DNA of 64,000 bases from Pseudoalteromonas amylolytica (GTDB lineage Bacteria > Pseudomonadota > Gammaproteobacteria > Enterobacterales > Alteromonadaceae), in NCBI RefSeq assembly GCF_001854605.1, contig NZ_MKJU01000025.1, forward strand, positions 682,378 to 746,377, in the 5' to 3' direction. Under the pieces are notes generated by a model. That model saw only the letters and a program-made list of their open reading frames with translations. It was not told the origin of the DNA and did no database searches. Position numbers and translations under genes: made by a program. The first letter of the stretch is position 1. Each line of letters starts with the position of its first letter. This document shows positions 8,620-17,118 of this stretch, piece by piece.

Positions 8620-11283
8620 ATGAAACCAATATTCACATTAAGTGCATTGTCAGCGGCCATGTTACTCGGTCAAACACAATTGGCAGTGGCAGCAGAAGAA
8701 AAAGTTGAGCGCATCGAAGTTACCGGCTCTCACATTAAACGTACGGATATGGAAGGTCCATCTCCAATTCAATCAATCTCAGCAGGCGACCTAGCCGCGA
8801 CTGGCTCAACAGACCTCATCGGTGCGCTACAAAAGTTACCTGTATCAGGTGCGGGTACATTTAGTACGCAAGGCAACTCAAGTGACGATACAGCAAACGG
8901 TGGTTCGAGTGTTGCGCTCAGAGGCTTAGGCGCGTCTTCAACCTTGGTTTTAATTAATGGTCGCCGTGTGGCTGTGAGCCCATTCGCCAAAGATATCGAA
9001 ACATCATTCGTTGACTTAAATACCATTCCAGTCTCTTCCGTAAAACGCATTGATATTCTAAAAGATGGTGCATCGGCAACGTATGGTTCGGATGCCGTAG
9101 CTGGGGTTATCAACATTATTTTGCGTAATGACATCGATGGCTTTGAACTATCCGGTAAAGTATCAGACACCGCTGATGGCGGTGGCGAAGAGCAGAACTT
9201 CACATTACTTTGGGGCTCATCGACTGATAAAGGCCAGCACAACTTTGCATTGGATTATTTCAAGCGTGGTGATGTGTTTTATGGTGATAGAGACTATACA
9301 GCTACTGCGGATCAGCGCTTTAGAGGCGGTAATAACTCTCTGAGTTCTTCAGGTTTTCCAGGCAGTGTAGAAGTGGTTAGAGGCATGCTGACTGATGAGC
9401 AGTGGGCACGACTGCCAGTGACTGGTACTGCGGATGACGGCACCCCAATTCGCCAAACTATTTTTGCTGATGTGTGGGGCAATGACACCTGTCCTGAAGA
9501 AATGATTATCGGTGATATTTGCCGCTATGATTATGCACCGCACATGACCCTAATCCCATCTACGGAGCGTGTTAGCTTTAGCTATAACGGTGTACAGGAA
9601 CTCACTGACGGCGTTGAAGGTTTTGCAGAGTTTGCAGCACAACATGCTTCTACATTTATTCAAGGTGCGGGCAGCCCCAGCTTTACTGAATTGACTATGA
9701 TGGGTGATAACCCAAATCATCCGCTGGCGAGTGACCCATCACACTTCTTACATGGTGTAGATATTTCAATGCGCCGTCGTACAGTTGATATTGGTAACCG
9801 TAAAAAAGATGTGGATTCAGAATACTACCGGGCTGTAATCGGTGCACGTGGTAACTTTAAAGACTGGGATTGGGAAGTTGCGTATTCAACTATTCGTTCT
9901 AGCGCAGTTGAAAAAGGTTTTGATGGCTTCCCTAACAAGCGCCTAGCGCAAGAAGCAATCGATATGGGTTTATGGAACCCGTTTGAACCAAGCACAAATA
10001 CCGCCGAAGGGCTAGCTTATTTTGAAACAACCACAACGCGTTATGGCTCATCTACTATGCAATCAGTTGATGGTACGATTTCTGGTGAGTTATTTGAGCT
10101 GGGCGCAGGTTATGTTTCAGCGGCATTTGGTTTTGAGTCTCGCCGTGAAAAAATTGAAGATAATCCAGATTCACAATACCTAAGAGGTGAAATTTTTGGT
10201 ACTGAAGCAACGCAAGCGAACGGTGATAGAGATAACACCGCGGTGTTTGCTGAATTCAGTGTACCAGTACTGGACACTTTAGAGCTGCAATTAGCTGTTC
10301 GTCATGAAGACTACAGTGACTTTGGTACAACAACAGACCCTAAAGTGGCATTCCGCTGGGCACCAGTTGATTCATTAGTGGTACGTGGTTCATGGGGTAC
10401 AGCATTTAGAGCACCATCACTTGTACAGCTTCATTTAGGCCGTACAGACGAATCACCTTCGGTTATAGATAAAGAACGTTGTCGCCAAACTGGCGCAGAA
10501 GCAGACTGTGAACCAACAGAGTACACAGCTGTGGTTGCAGGTAACAAAGAGTTACAGCCAGAGACATCTGAAAACTACAACTTAGGTGTAGTTTGGCAGG
10601 CGACGGATGATTTCAGTATTGGTGTTGATTACTGGAACTACGATCAAGACGATTTGATCAAGAAAATCGGCGCACAAAAACTAGTAGATTGTTGTGGTAC
10701 CGATCCTAACTTAGTGGTTCGTGCGCCAATGCAGGGCAGCACTTTAGGCCGTATCTTAAGAATTAATGATACCTTCGTAAACATCGGTGGCCGAGACACA
10801 GACGGCTTTGACCTAAACCTAGCTTATGCGCTAACCACGCAAAGCATGGGTGAATTCAAGTTTACCTATAACCTGACATATGCACTGAACTTTGAAGAGC
10901 AGTCTTTTGAAAGTGATGATGCAGGTAACACCAGCATTGTGGTAGAAGACTTAAATGGCGAACATGAGCATCCACAATATCGTTGGACGGCGGGTGTCGA
11001 CTGGGCAAACAATGATTGGTTAGCAACCTTGAACGCCAACTACATTGATTCATACAATGACTTGGCGGACAGCGACGGTAACAAGTTTAAGATTGACTCG
11101 TGGACAACGTTTGATGCGACGGTAAGCTACATTGGCTTCAAAGACTTAACTTTGACACTGGGTGCGGCTAACTTGTTTAACGAAGAAGCGCCATTTGTGC
11201 CTTCGGATGCGATGGGCATCGATGCTAAAACGCACAGCACCCTTGGTCGTCAGGCTTACTTCAAGTTTGACTACAAGTTCTAA
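8620..11283 (+). CDS. TonB-dependent outer membrane receptor
   Basis: This 887-residue outer membrane transporter follows AGGGAAAAG and has a signal peptide (MKPIFTLSALSAAMLL, cut after AVAA). It has the TonB box-like VERIEVTGSHIKR and plug motifs LRGLGASSTLVLINGRRVA and DGASATYGSDAVAGVINI, and ends YFKFDYKF with the C-terminal Phe needed for barrel assembly. The DMEGPSPIQSIS segment is common in Alteromonadales receptors for peptides or glycans. The barrel is Cys-bearing in extracellular-loop positions (CPEE...ICRYD, DCCGTD), which may form disulfides. It resembles the receptor at 62460 in its plug. The substrate is unknown. It ends in a strong terminator and appears monocistronic. Confidence 0.93.
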   Translation: MKPIFTLSALSAAMLLGQTQLAVAAEEKVERIEVTGSHIKRTDMEGPSPIQSISAGDLAATGSTDLIGALQKLPVSGAGTFSTQGNSSDDTANGGSSVALRGLGASSTLVLINGRRVAVSPFAKDIETSFVDLNTIPVSSVKRIDILKDGASATYGSDAVAGVINIILRNDIDGFELSGKVSDTADGGGEEQNFTLLWGSSTDKGQHNFALDYFKRGDVFYGDRDYTATADQRFRGGNNSLSSSGFPGSVEVVRGMLTDEQWARLPVTGTADDGTPIRQTIFADVWGNDTCPEEMIIGDICRYDYAPHMTLIPSTERVSFSYNGVQELTDGVEGFAEFAAQHASTFIQGAGSPSFTELTMMGDNPNHPLASDPSHFLHGVDISMRRRTVDIGNRKKDVDSEYYRAVIGARGNFKDWDWEVAYSTIRSSAVEKGFDGFPNKRLAQEAIDMGLWNPFEPSTNTAEGLAYFETTTTRYGSSTMQSVDGTISGELFELGAGYVSAAFGFESRREKIEDNPDSQYLRGEIFGTEATQANGDRDNTAVFAEFSVPVLDTLELQLAVRHEDYSDFGTTTDPKVAFRWAPVDSLVVRGSWGTAFRAPSLVQLHLGRTDESPSVIDKERCRQTGAEADCEPTEYTAVVAGNKELQPETSENYNLGVVWQATDDFSIGVDYWNYDQDDLIKKIGAQKLVDCCGTDPNLVVRAPMQGSTLGRILRINDTFVNIGGRDTDGFDLNLAYALTTQSMGEFKFTYNLTYALNFEEQSFESDDAGNTSIVVEDLNGEHEHPQYRWTAGVDWANNDWLATLNANYIDSYNDLADSDGNKFKIDSWTTFDATVSYIGFKDLTLTLGAANLFNEEAPFVPSDAMGIDAKTHSTLGRQAYFKFDYKF

Positions 11284-11306
11284 TTGTTGAATAACGAAAA
11301 AGTAAC

Positions 11307-11331
11307 AAGCCCGGTTTAGCCGGGCTTTTTT
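11307..11331 (+). terminator. Rho-independent terminator after the TonB receptor
   Basis: Stem AAGCCCGG / CCGGGCTT with a five-base loop is followed by a T run, 23 bases after the receptor stop. Confidence 0.9.
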
Positions 11332-11366
11332 GTGTGTTGACAAACGTTTCGCTTTACTGACTATCG

Positions 11367-12155
11367 TTATTCGTTTGTTATCAATGCCGCTTCTTCAGGA
11401 CGCAGGGTAAGCACTTCAAAGCCTGTATCAGTGACCAAAATAGTATGCTCAGTTTGTGCAGACAGGCCTTTATCTTTGGTAACTACCGTCCAGCCATCTG
11501 ATTTTGTTTTGATTTTTGCGCTGCCCTGATTGATCATAGGTTCAATGGTAAATGTCATACCTGGTTGTAGTTTCATGCCGGTATTGGGTTTACCGTAATG
11601 CAAAACATTGGGTGCTTCATGCATTTGCTCACCGATACCATGACCGCAATATTCACGCACCACGCTATAACCATTTTGGTGTGCCAGTTTCGAAATAATA
11701 TGACCAATATCGCCTAATCTGGCACCGGGTTTAACCAGCTTGATTGCTTGCCACATTGCCTGTTGTGTCACGGCGACCAGTTGCTTAGCAGCCTCGCTGG
11801 CATTGGGCATGACATACATTTTACTGGAGTCTGTAATAAAGCCATGCTTTTCAAGGGTAATGTCAAAGTTAACAATATCGGTATCTGATAGCACTTGAGC
11901 GTCGCTTGGTACACCATGACAAACCACATTATTGACAGAGCTATTAAGCGCAAACTGGTAGCCGTATTGACCTTTTGAAGCGGGACGTGCATTCAATTCT
12001 TGCGTGATAAATTGATCAACGAGGTTGTTTACTTCCATGGTAGAGATACCGGGCTTTACAACCTCATCAAGCATGACAAACACCTGTGCTAATAGCTTGC
12101 CCGACTCACGCATCAAGGCAATTTGCTCATCACTTTTGATGGTTACATCATTCAT
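11367..12155 (-). CDS. map: Type I methionine aminopeptidase (ParD-linked paralogue)
   Basis: This M24A enzyme removes the initiator Met from nascent proteins. The start at ATG 12155 (MNDVTIKSDEQ) gives 262 residues, close to the 264 of E. coli Map; an upstream GTG at 12164 is less likely. All five metal ligands are visible: Asp in NFDITL, Asp in ITDSSKM, His in GHGIGEQMHEAP, Glu in TIEPMI and Glu in QTEHTI. The gene overlaps the 3' end of the ParD-like gene by eight bases, so the two are translationally coupled. The housekeeping map normally sits near rpsB/tsf, so this looks like a second, specialised copy. That paralogue status is inferred from context. Confidence 0.88.
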   Translation of the reverse strand: MNDVTIKSDEQIALMRESGKLLAQVFVMLDEVVKPGISTMEVNNLVDQFITQELNARPASKGQYGYQFALNSSVNNVVCHGVPSDAQVLSDTDIVNFDITLEKHGFITDSSKMYVMPNASEAAKQLVAVTQQAMWQAIKLVKPGARLGDIGHIISKLAHQNGYSVVREYCGHGIGEQMHEAPNVLHYGKPNTGMKLQPGMTFTIEPMINQGSAKIKTKSDGWTVVTKDKGLSAQTEHTILVTDTGFEVLTLRPEEAALITNE

Positions 12156-12351
12156 TGACCACACCTTGCTGTTTTAGGTGTTGTGTCAGCTCATCTTGAA
12201 TAAGTTGAGAAAATGTTTTGTCTGGGTTGAGCTCGGCTAAACGACCCATTTTAATCCAAAACTCAGCTTGAGAGTTGATTGAACGAGACATCACATGCGA
12301 TGCAGTGCGCAGCTCTTCATGAAGTTCTTCGGAAATTTTAACAATACCCAA
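12148..12351 (-). CDS. ParD-like antitoxin-type protein
   Basis: This 67-residue protein opens MGIVKISEELHEELRTASHVMSRSINSQAEFWIKMG. It matches the ParD-like family of short ribbon-helix-helix-type proteins: a beta strand (GIVKIS), then two helices with a conserved SRSINSQAEFW segment. The C-terminus is helical and Gln-rich. The family is often encoded directly before a methionine aminopeptidase, as here, with an eight-base overlap. No ParE-like toxin is next to it. It may regulate its own operon through the AT-rich palindromic stretch just upstream (about 12365-12395). The pairing is known; the function is not settled. Confidence 0.75.
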   Translation of the reverse strand: MGIVKISEELHEELRTASHVMSRSINSQAEFWIKMGRLAELNPDKTFSQLIQDELTQHLKQQGVVNE

Positions 12352-12361
12352 AATATACGCC

Positions 12362-12396
12362 TTATATATGTTTTATATATAAAGTATATATTTATG
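12362..12396. promoter_or_regulatory. AT-rich promoter/operator region of the parD-like/map operon
   Basis: The repeated TATATA stretches (TTATATATG, TTTATATATAAAG, TATATATTTA) just upstream of the ParD-like start include the palindrome TTTATATATAAA. This would suit a -10 element and autoregulation by the ribbon-helix-helix protein. Assigned by position only. Confidence 0.35.
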
Positions 12397-12400
12397 GTGG

Positions 12401-12430
12401 AAGAAAGAAAAGGGGCACATTGGCCCCTTT
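12401..12430 (-). terminator. Rho-independent terminator of the hydroxyproline/peptidase operon
   Basis: Stem AAAGGGGC / GCCCCTTT with a six-base loop (12409-12430) is followed on the minus strand by TTCTTTCTT. It lies just after the peptidase stop at 12438. Confidence 0.75.
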
Positions 12431-12437
12431 ACACAAA

Positions 12438-13667
12438 TTAGTTATCTGACTGAGCCAATCCAAACGGATCATCAATACTATGACTTGGTTGTGTAAACCA
12501 CTTTGCTCCCTGACTTGTCATGTAGAAGTGATCTTCAAGACGCACACCAAATTCATCGGGTATCACGAGCATAGGTTCATTACTAAAACACATACCTTTG
12601 GCCAGTGGTTGTGGGTTGTCTTTAACCAAATATGGCCATTCGTGAATATCCATACCAATGCCATGTCCTGTGCGATGCGGGCAGCCTGGTAAATCGTACT
12701 CAGGGCCAAGACCAACAGAGGCTAGGTAACTGCGGGCTGCGTGGTCAACATCACCACATGATTTGCCGATTTGAGCAGCTTCAAAAGCGGCGATTTGGGC
12801 ATTTTTCTCATGTTGCCACATGGTGCGTTGACGCTCAGTTGCTTCACCAAAAACATAAGTACGGGTAATATCCGAGAGGTAACCTTCCAGCTTACAGCCG
12901 GTATCAACTAATACGATGTCGCCTTTTTTAAGCACCTGTGGCTCTTTCACACCGTGTGGGAATGAACTGGCTTTACCAAACAATACAATACAGAAGTAAC
13001 TTCCTGATGCGCCTACTTTTTTATGAGCTTGATTGATGAAAGCTTCTACCTCGGTTGTGGTGATCCCTTCATGTAACATGCTCGCAGTTGCTTTATGAAC
13101 CGCTAAAGTCATATCCATAGCGCGTTGAATAAGTGCCAGCTCGTTGTCTGATTTATGCATACGACAATGTGCAGTCACTGGTTGGGCATTGACTAAACTA
13201 AGTTCGGGGGCGGCTTTTTGAATACCATCGGCAACAAAAAATGCGGTACTTTCATCAATACCAATGGTGGCGTTGGCGCTAATCCCCATTTTTTCTAACA
13301 CTTGGGCAAATAGCGCATAAGGGCTTTGATGCTCTTGCCAATCGTTAATTGGCCCCTCCACAACTTGATAATCAAGTAGCGAGCCAATTTCAAACGTCGG
13401 GGCGATGAACTCAACGGCACCAGAGGCGGGTAAAATGGCACCAACCATCCGTTCACTGGCATACCACTGCATTCCTGTGAAGTATTTCAAGTTAGTACCC
13501 GCATTGAGATAGATAGCATCGATACCATGTTGCTGCATGTAACTTTGCGCTTTCTCAATACGTGCTAAATACTCATTATATTGAATGGCTTGCACACCCT
13601 GAGTCATATCTTTTAATGTATCGAGCGCTTGTTGCTGTGAATGTGTACCTATACCTATTGTTGTCAT
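12438..13667 (-). CDS. M24B Xaa-Pro aminopeptidase / prolidase-like metallopeptidase
   Basis: This 409-residue protein has an N-terminal creatinase-like domain (residues 40-170) and a C-terminal pita-bread domain. The metal ligands are visible: Asp in LVDTGCKLEGYLSDITRTY (two), His in HRTGHGIGMDIHEWP, Glu in FSNEPMLV and Glu in VRLEDHF. These enzymes cut peptide bonds next to proline. The ATG follows AGGAG that overlaps the stop of the upstream amino acid oxidase, 8 bases away, so the two are co-transcribed. The neighbours degrade hydroxyproline, so a role in releasing Hyp or Pro from collagen-like dipeptides is a reasonable inference. No signal peptide is seen, so it acts in the cytoplasm. 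Confidence 0.88.
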   Translation of the reverse strand: MTTIGIGTHSQQQALDTLKDMTQGVQAIQYNEYLARIEKAQSYMQQHGIDAIYLNAGTNLKYFTGMQWYASERMVGAILPASGAVEFIAPTFEIGSLLDYQVVEGPINDWQEHQSPYALFAQVLEKMGISANATIGIDESTAFFVADGIQKAAPELSLVNAQPVTAHCRMHKSDNELALIQRAMDMTLAVHKATASMLHEGITTTEVEAFINQAHKKVGASGSYFCIVLFGKASSFPHGVKEPQVLKKGDIVLVDTGCKLEGYLSDITRTYVFGEATERQRTMWQHEKNAQIAAFEAAQIGKSCGDVDHAARSYLASVGLGPEYDLPGCPHRTGHGIGMDIHEWPYLVKDNPQPLAKGMCFSNEPMLVIPDEFGVRLEDHFYMTSQGAKWFTQPSHSIDDPFGLAQSDN

Positions 13668-13675
13668 GTTTACTC

Positions 13676-14920
13676 CTAAAATCGATCGATTCGGTAGGGG
13701 GTTAGATCAAGCATGGGTTGTTCACCCATGCATAATTGGCCAACGAGTTTTGCGGTGATAGCAGCTTGAGTTAGGCCTAAGTGCTGGTGGCCAAACGCAA
13801 ATATCACATTGTTGTGCTTTGGAGACTGGCTGATAACGGGCAGAGAATCCGGTAATGAAGGGCGGCAACCCATCCAAGTTTGATGCACTTTACTTTGTTT
13901 AATGCCCTGAATAAGTTGCTGAGCATGGGTAAGTAACATGGTTGCTCGCTCTTGGCGCTCTGGTGCATCTAGCCCTGCAAACTCAACAGTACCTGCTAAT
14001 CGTAACCCCGATTGCATAGGGGTGATGATAAACTGTCTTTCGGCAGATGCAACTGGACGAGACAAAGTACCTTGTTCATTCAACATGGCATGGTAACCAC
14101 GTTCAGTGTCTAGGGGAACTTTAAAACCTAGTTGCTTTGAGAGGGGGTTGCTCCAAGCACCGGTACACAATACGATTTGCTCAAACGCTAGGCTTTCTCC
14201 CTGTTCGGTCAATAGCCTGACTTGATCAGAGCTGGGTAAGATCTCAGTAATCCCTGTGCGGGCAAAAACACCACCGTTTTCGACAAAGCGTTGATAAATA
14301 TGCATACACAAAGCATGAGGGTCAACACTGTGGCCCACATCGCAAAACAGCAAGGCATGTTTTACATTGTCATTTAGAGAGGGCTCAAGAGCTTGGATTT
14401 CGCTCCCTTTTAACCACTTCACCGAGACACCTTGCGCTTTAAACGCCAGATACACCTGCTCGACCTGTTGTGTTGGGCTTGTTTCAAACGTAAGTAATGA
14501 GCCATTTTTAGTAATGAGCGAATCATAGTCGCCATCAGGTAATAGCTCTTGGTAAGCCGCTAATGCTGATTCATTGAGCGCTCTCAGTGCTAGCGTGTGT
14601 TTTTTAAATGAGGCGGAGCGCATATTTAAAAGAAAGCGTAAAAACCAAGGCCACATTTTCAATGCGTAGCGCCAGTCAATTCTTAGTGGGCCAAGTGGGT
14701 TGAAGAGCATGTTCGGCAATTTGGGGAGCAACTTTACGTTGGCAAGTGGAAACACTTGTTCGGTTGCAAAATGCCCTGCATTGCCTTTTGAGCAGCGTTG
14801 TGCAATGCCTTCTGGGTCAAATAACGCGACTGAAAAGCCTAAATCCTGAAGCCTCTTGGCGGTACATAAGCCGATGATTCCAGCACCAATAACTGCAATA
14901 TGTTGTTTTTTTTGGGCCAT
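13676..14920 (-). CDS. FAD-dependent D-amino acid oxidoreductase, probable cis-4-hydroxy-D-proline oxidase/dehydrogenase
   Basis: The start at ATG 14920 (MAQKKQHIAVIGAGIIG) follows GAGGAAAA and gives 414 residues; the frame extends to 14944 without a better site. The N-terminal FAD motif is VIGAGIIGLCTAKRL with the acidic residue in ALFDPEG. The DadA-like segment QRCSKGNAGHFATEQVFPLA follows. The C-terminus has WMGCRPSLPDSLPVI and FAFGHQHLGLTQA, typical of DAO-family oxidases. With the epimerase, deaminase and dehydrogenase genes opposite, the likely reaction is oxidation of cis-4-hydroxy-D-proline to pyrroline-4-hydroxy-2-carboxylate. It is a single-chain enzyme rather than a multi-subunit dehydrogenase. 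Other D-amino acids remain possible as substrates. Confidence 0.85.
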   Translation of the reverse strand: MAQKKQHIAVIGAGIIGLCTAKRLQDLGFSVALFDPEGIAQRCSKGNAGHFATEQVFPLANVKLLPKLPNMLFNPLGPLRIDWRYALKMWPWFLRFLLNMRSASFKKHTLALRALNESALAAYQELLPDGDYDSLITKNGSLLTFETSPTQQVEQVYLAFKAQGVSVKWLKGSEIQALEPSLNDNVKHALLFCDVGHSVDPHALCMHIYQRFVENGGVFARTGITEILPSSDQVRLLTEQGESLAFEQIVLCTGAWSNPLSKQLGFKVPLDTERGYHAMLNEQGTLSRPVASAERQFIITPMQSGLRLAGTVEFAGLDAPERQERATMLLTHAQQLIQGIKQSKVHQTWMGCRPSLPDSLPVISQSPKHNNVIFAFGHQHLGLTQAAITAKLVGQLCMGEQPMLDLTPYRIDRF

Positions 14921-14958
14921 GCATTTTTCCTCTGCAGGACACAATTTGGAAGTCAGGT

Positions 14959-14980
14959 ATACAAAATTCTCAAATTGTAT
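14959..14980. promoter_or_regulatory. ATACAA / TTGTAT inverted repeat, candidate operator
   Basis: ATACAA (14959-14964) and TTGTAT (14975-14980) form an inverted repeat with a ten-base spacer, just upstream of the oxidase gene. The half-sites match those of the perfect palindrome at 15117-15130, so one regulator may control both directions of the divergon. Confidence 0.45.
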
Positions 14981-15116
14981 CAGTGTATTTTAACCTTAGG
15001 AAAGAATTTTTTGTGCTTCACCAAGTTCATTTAATTCTATAATAATCAGTTGGTTAAATGTTTTATTTTGTTCTTTCTTAGGTTAACAAAAATAATTTTT
15101 ATATTTGAATATTGAT

Positions 15117-15130
15117 TATTGTATACAATA
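15117..15130. promoter_or_regulatory. Perfect palindrome TATTGTATACAATA, candidate GntR-type operator
   Basis: This 14-bp perfect palindrome lies 44 bases before the deaminase start in the divergent region. The TGT-AT-ACA core is like sites bound by FadR-subfamily GntR regulators, which often control hydroxyproline genes. No such regulator is encoded beside it, so the protein is unknown. Confidence 0.55.
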
Positions 15131-15173
15131 TACCTAAGATGGTAAACACAAAAACCAATGAGGAACAAATAAA

Positions 15174-16085
15174 ATGATCGAATGGCAAGGGGTTTACCCA
15201 GCAGTTACCACTCAATTCTATGACGACGGTAGTATTAACTTTGATACAACAAAGAGCATGATAGATGCACTGATCAATGAAGGTGTACATGGCATCATCG
15301 TATTGGGCACTGTCGGAGAAAACTGTTCGCTACGAGCACAAGAAAAGCGCGAAGTTTTAAAAGCTGCAAAAGAAGTAGTCGCAGGCCGCGTTCCTCTACT
15401 TACTGGCGTTGCTGAAACGACGACTCAGTTTGCTATTGAGTTTTGCCAAGATGCAGAAGAAATAGGCGTTGATGGCCTCATGGTACTTCCAGGGATGGTG
15501 TACCGCTCAACAGAGCGAGAAGCCATTTACCATTATCAACAAATAGCGCGCAGCATGTCTTTGCCTGTGATGATTTACAACAACCCGGTAACGTACGGTG
15601 TTGATGTTTCAATTGAAGGCATGAAGGTACTGGCGAATGAGGAAAATATTGTAGCAATTAAAGAAGCGACGACAGACACACGCCGCATCACGGAGCTACA
15701 AAACGCTTTTGCTGACAGGTTTATCATCTTCGGTGGTGTGGATGATATCGCGCTTGAGAGTTTGATGTTGGGTGCCACAGGTTGGATCTCTGGTCTTACC
15801 AACGTGTTCCCAAGAGAGTCTGTGGCTATCTACGAGCTGGCGCGTCAAGGACGCTATGAAGAAGCCAAAGAGATCTGGCGTTGGTTCTTACCTTTGCTTC
15901 GTCTAGATACTATCCCAACACTTGTACAATGTATTAAATACGCAGAGCAATTGGCGGGGAGGGGATCAGAAGTAACCCGTGCACCGCGATTAAGTCTGCC
16001 TGAAGATGAAAAAGCGATGATCAATCGTTTATACGACGAAGCGATGACAACGCGTATTGATCTTAGTAAATTTAAACTGGATTAA
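15174..16085 (+). CDS. DapA-family lyase, probable pyrroline-4-hydroxy-2-carboxylate deaminase
   Basis: This 303-residue TIM-barrel enzyme of the dihydrodipicolinate synthase family starts at ATG 15174 after AGGAAC. Catalytic Tyr135 (MIYNNP) and Schiff-base Lys163 (VAIKEAT) are present. In the hydroxyproline pathway such an enzyme removes ammonia from pyrroline-4-hydroxy-2-carboxylate to give alpha-ketoglutarate semialdehyde. It is the first gene of the rightward three-gene operon, five bases before the epimerase gene. DapA itself is ruled out mainly by context. Confidence 0.85.
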   Translation: MIEWQGVYPAVTTQFYDDGSINFDTTKSMIDALINEGVHGIIVLGTVGENCSLRAQEKREVLKAAKEVVAGRVPLLTGVAETTTQFAIEFCQDAEEIGVDGLMVLPGMVYRSTEREAIYHYQQIARSMSLPVMIYNNPVTYGVDVSIEGMKVLANEENIVAIKEATTDTRRITELQNAFADRFIIFGGVDDIALESLMLGATGWISGLTNVFPRESVAIYELARQGRYEEAKEIWRWFLPLLRLDTIPTLVQCIKYAEQLAGRGSEVTRAPRLSLPEDEKAMINRLYDEAMTTRIDLSKFKLD

Positions 16086-16090
16086 TATGT

Positions 16091-17092
16091 ATGCGCAAAG
16101 GGACATTCTCATGTATTGACGGCCACACTTGTGGCAACCCTGTGCGCCTGATCACCAGTGGTCACCCCAATTTGCGGGGTGACACAATGAGTGAAAAGCG
16201 TCAGCACTTTATGGCCGAGTTTGACTGGGTACGTCAGGCGTTAATGTTTGAACCCAGAGGTCACGATATGATGTCTGGTTCATTTATTTATCCGCCCACA
16301 ACCGATGATGGCGATGCAAGTATCTTGTTTGTTGAAACATCAGGCTGCCTACCTATGTGTGGTCATGGCACGATAGGTACGGTGACATTCGCTTTAGAAC
16401 ACGGCCTTATTCAACCAACACACAATAGTCAACTCAAGCTCGATACGCCAGCCGGCAGAGTAAATGTTGAATATTCAATGGAAGATGGATTTGTACAATG
16501 GGTCAAACTATTTAATGTGCCAGCATATCTTGCGTATGAAAATGTCATGATAGAGGTACCTGAATTAGGCAGCCTAAAAGTTGATATTTCCTATGGCGGC
16601 AATTTTTACATCATCGTTGAACCTCAGCCAAACTTTCCAGGAATCGAGCAATGGAGTGCCGCCCAAATATTAAAACACAGCTCTAAAGTACGTGAAGTAA
16701 TTAACCAGACACTACAGTGCGTTCACCCATTGGATGCAACGGTCAACGGAGCATCGCACGTACTTTGGACTGGACAGCCAAAACATGCCAATTCTAGTGC
16801 TGCCAATGCGGTGTTTTATGGTGATAAGGCGATTGACCGTTCACCTTGTGGCACAGGCACCAGTGCGAGAATGGCGCAGCTATTTGCAAAAGGCAGACTC
16901 AGCATTGGACAAGAATTTGTTCATGAGAGTTATATCGGCAGCCAGTTTGTAGGTTGTATAGAAGGCGTAACGGAAGTGGCTACAAAGCCAGCAATTTTAC
17001 CGAGTATCCGAGGATGGTCAAAAGTAACAGGTACTAGCAACATTAGCGTGGATGACAGTGATCCTTATGCTTTTGGCTTCCAAGTGATTTAA
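16091..17092 (+). CDS. 4-hydroxyproline 2-epimerase (proline racemase family)
   Basis: This 333-residue enzyme interconverts trans-4-hydroxy-L-proline and cis-4-hydroxy-D-proline, the first step of hydroxyproline use. Both catalytic cysteines are visible: Cys90 in PMCGHGTIG and Cys253 in SPCGTGTSARMAQL. A second Cys rather than Thr excludes the trans-3-hydroxyproline dehydratases. The N-terminal IDGHTCGNPVRLI is typical. Together with the oxidase, deaminase and dehydrogenase beside it, this makes epimerase far more likely than proline racemase. It lies five bases after the deaminase gene. Confidence 0.9.
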   Translation: MRKGTFSCIDGHTCGNPVRLITSGHPNLRGDTMSEKRQHFMAEFDWVRQALMFEPRGHDMMSGSFIYPPTTDDGDASILFVETSGCLPMCGHGTIGTVTFALEHGLIQPTHNSQLKLDTPAGRVNVEYSMEDGFVQWVKLFNVPAYLAYENVMIEVPELGSLKVDISYGGNFYIIVEPQPNFPGIEQWSAAQILKHSSKVREVINQTLQCVHPLDATVNGASHVLWTGQPKHANSSAANAVFYGDKAIDRSPCGTGTSARMAQLFAKGRLSIGQEFVHESYIGSQFVGCIEGVTEVATKPAILPSIRGWSKVTGTSNISVDDSDPYAFGFQVI

Positions 17093-17118
17093 ACCAAATG
17101 AAACAACAGGAGCAAACC

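Noticed and set aside
9128..9543. Small frames inside the TonB receptor at 8620
   Set aside because: Overlapping antisense or out-of-frame shadows of a strong coding gene.
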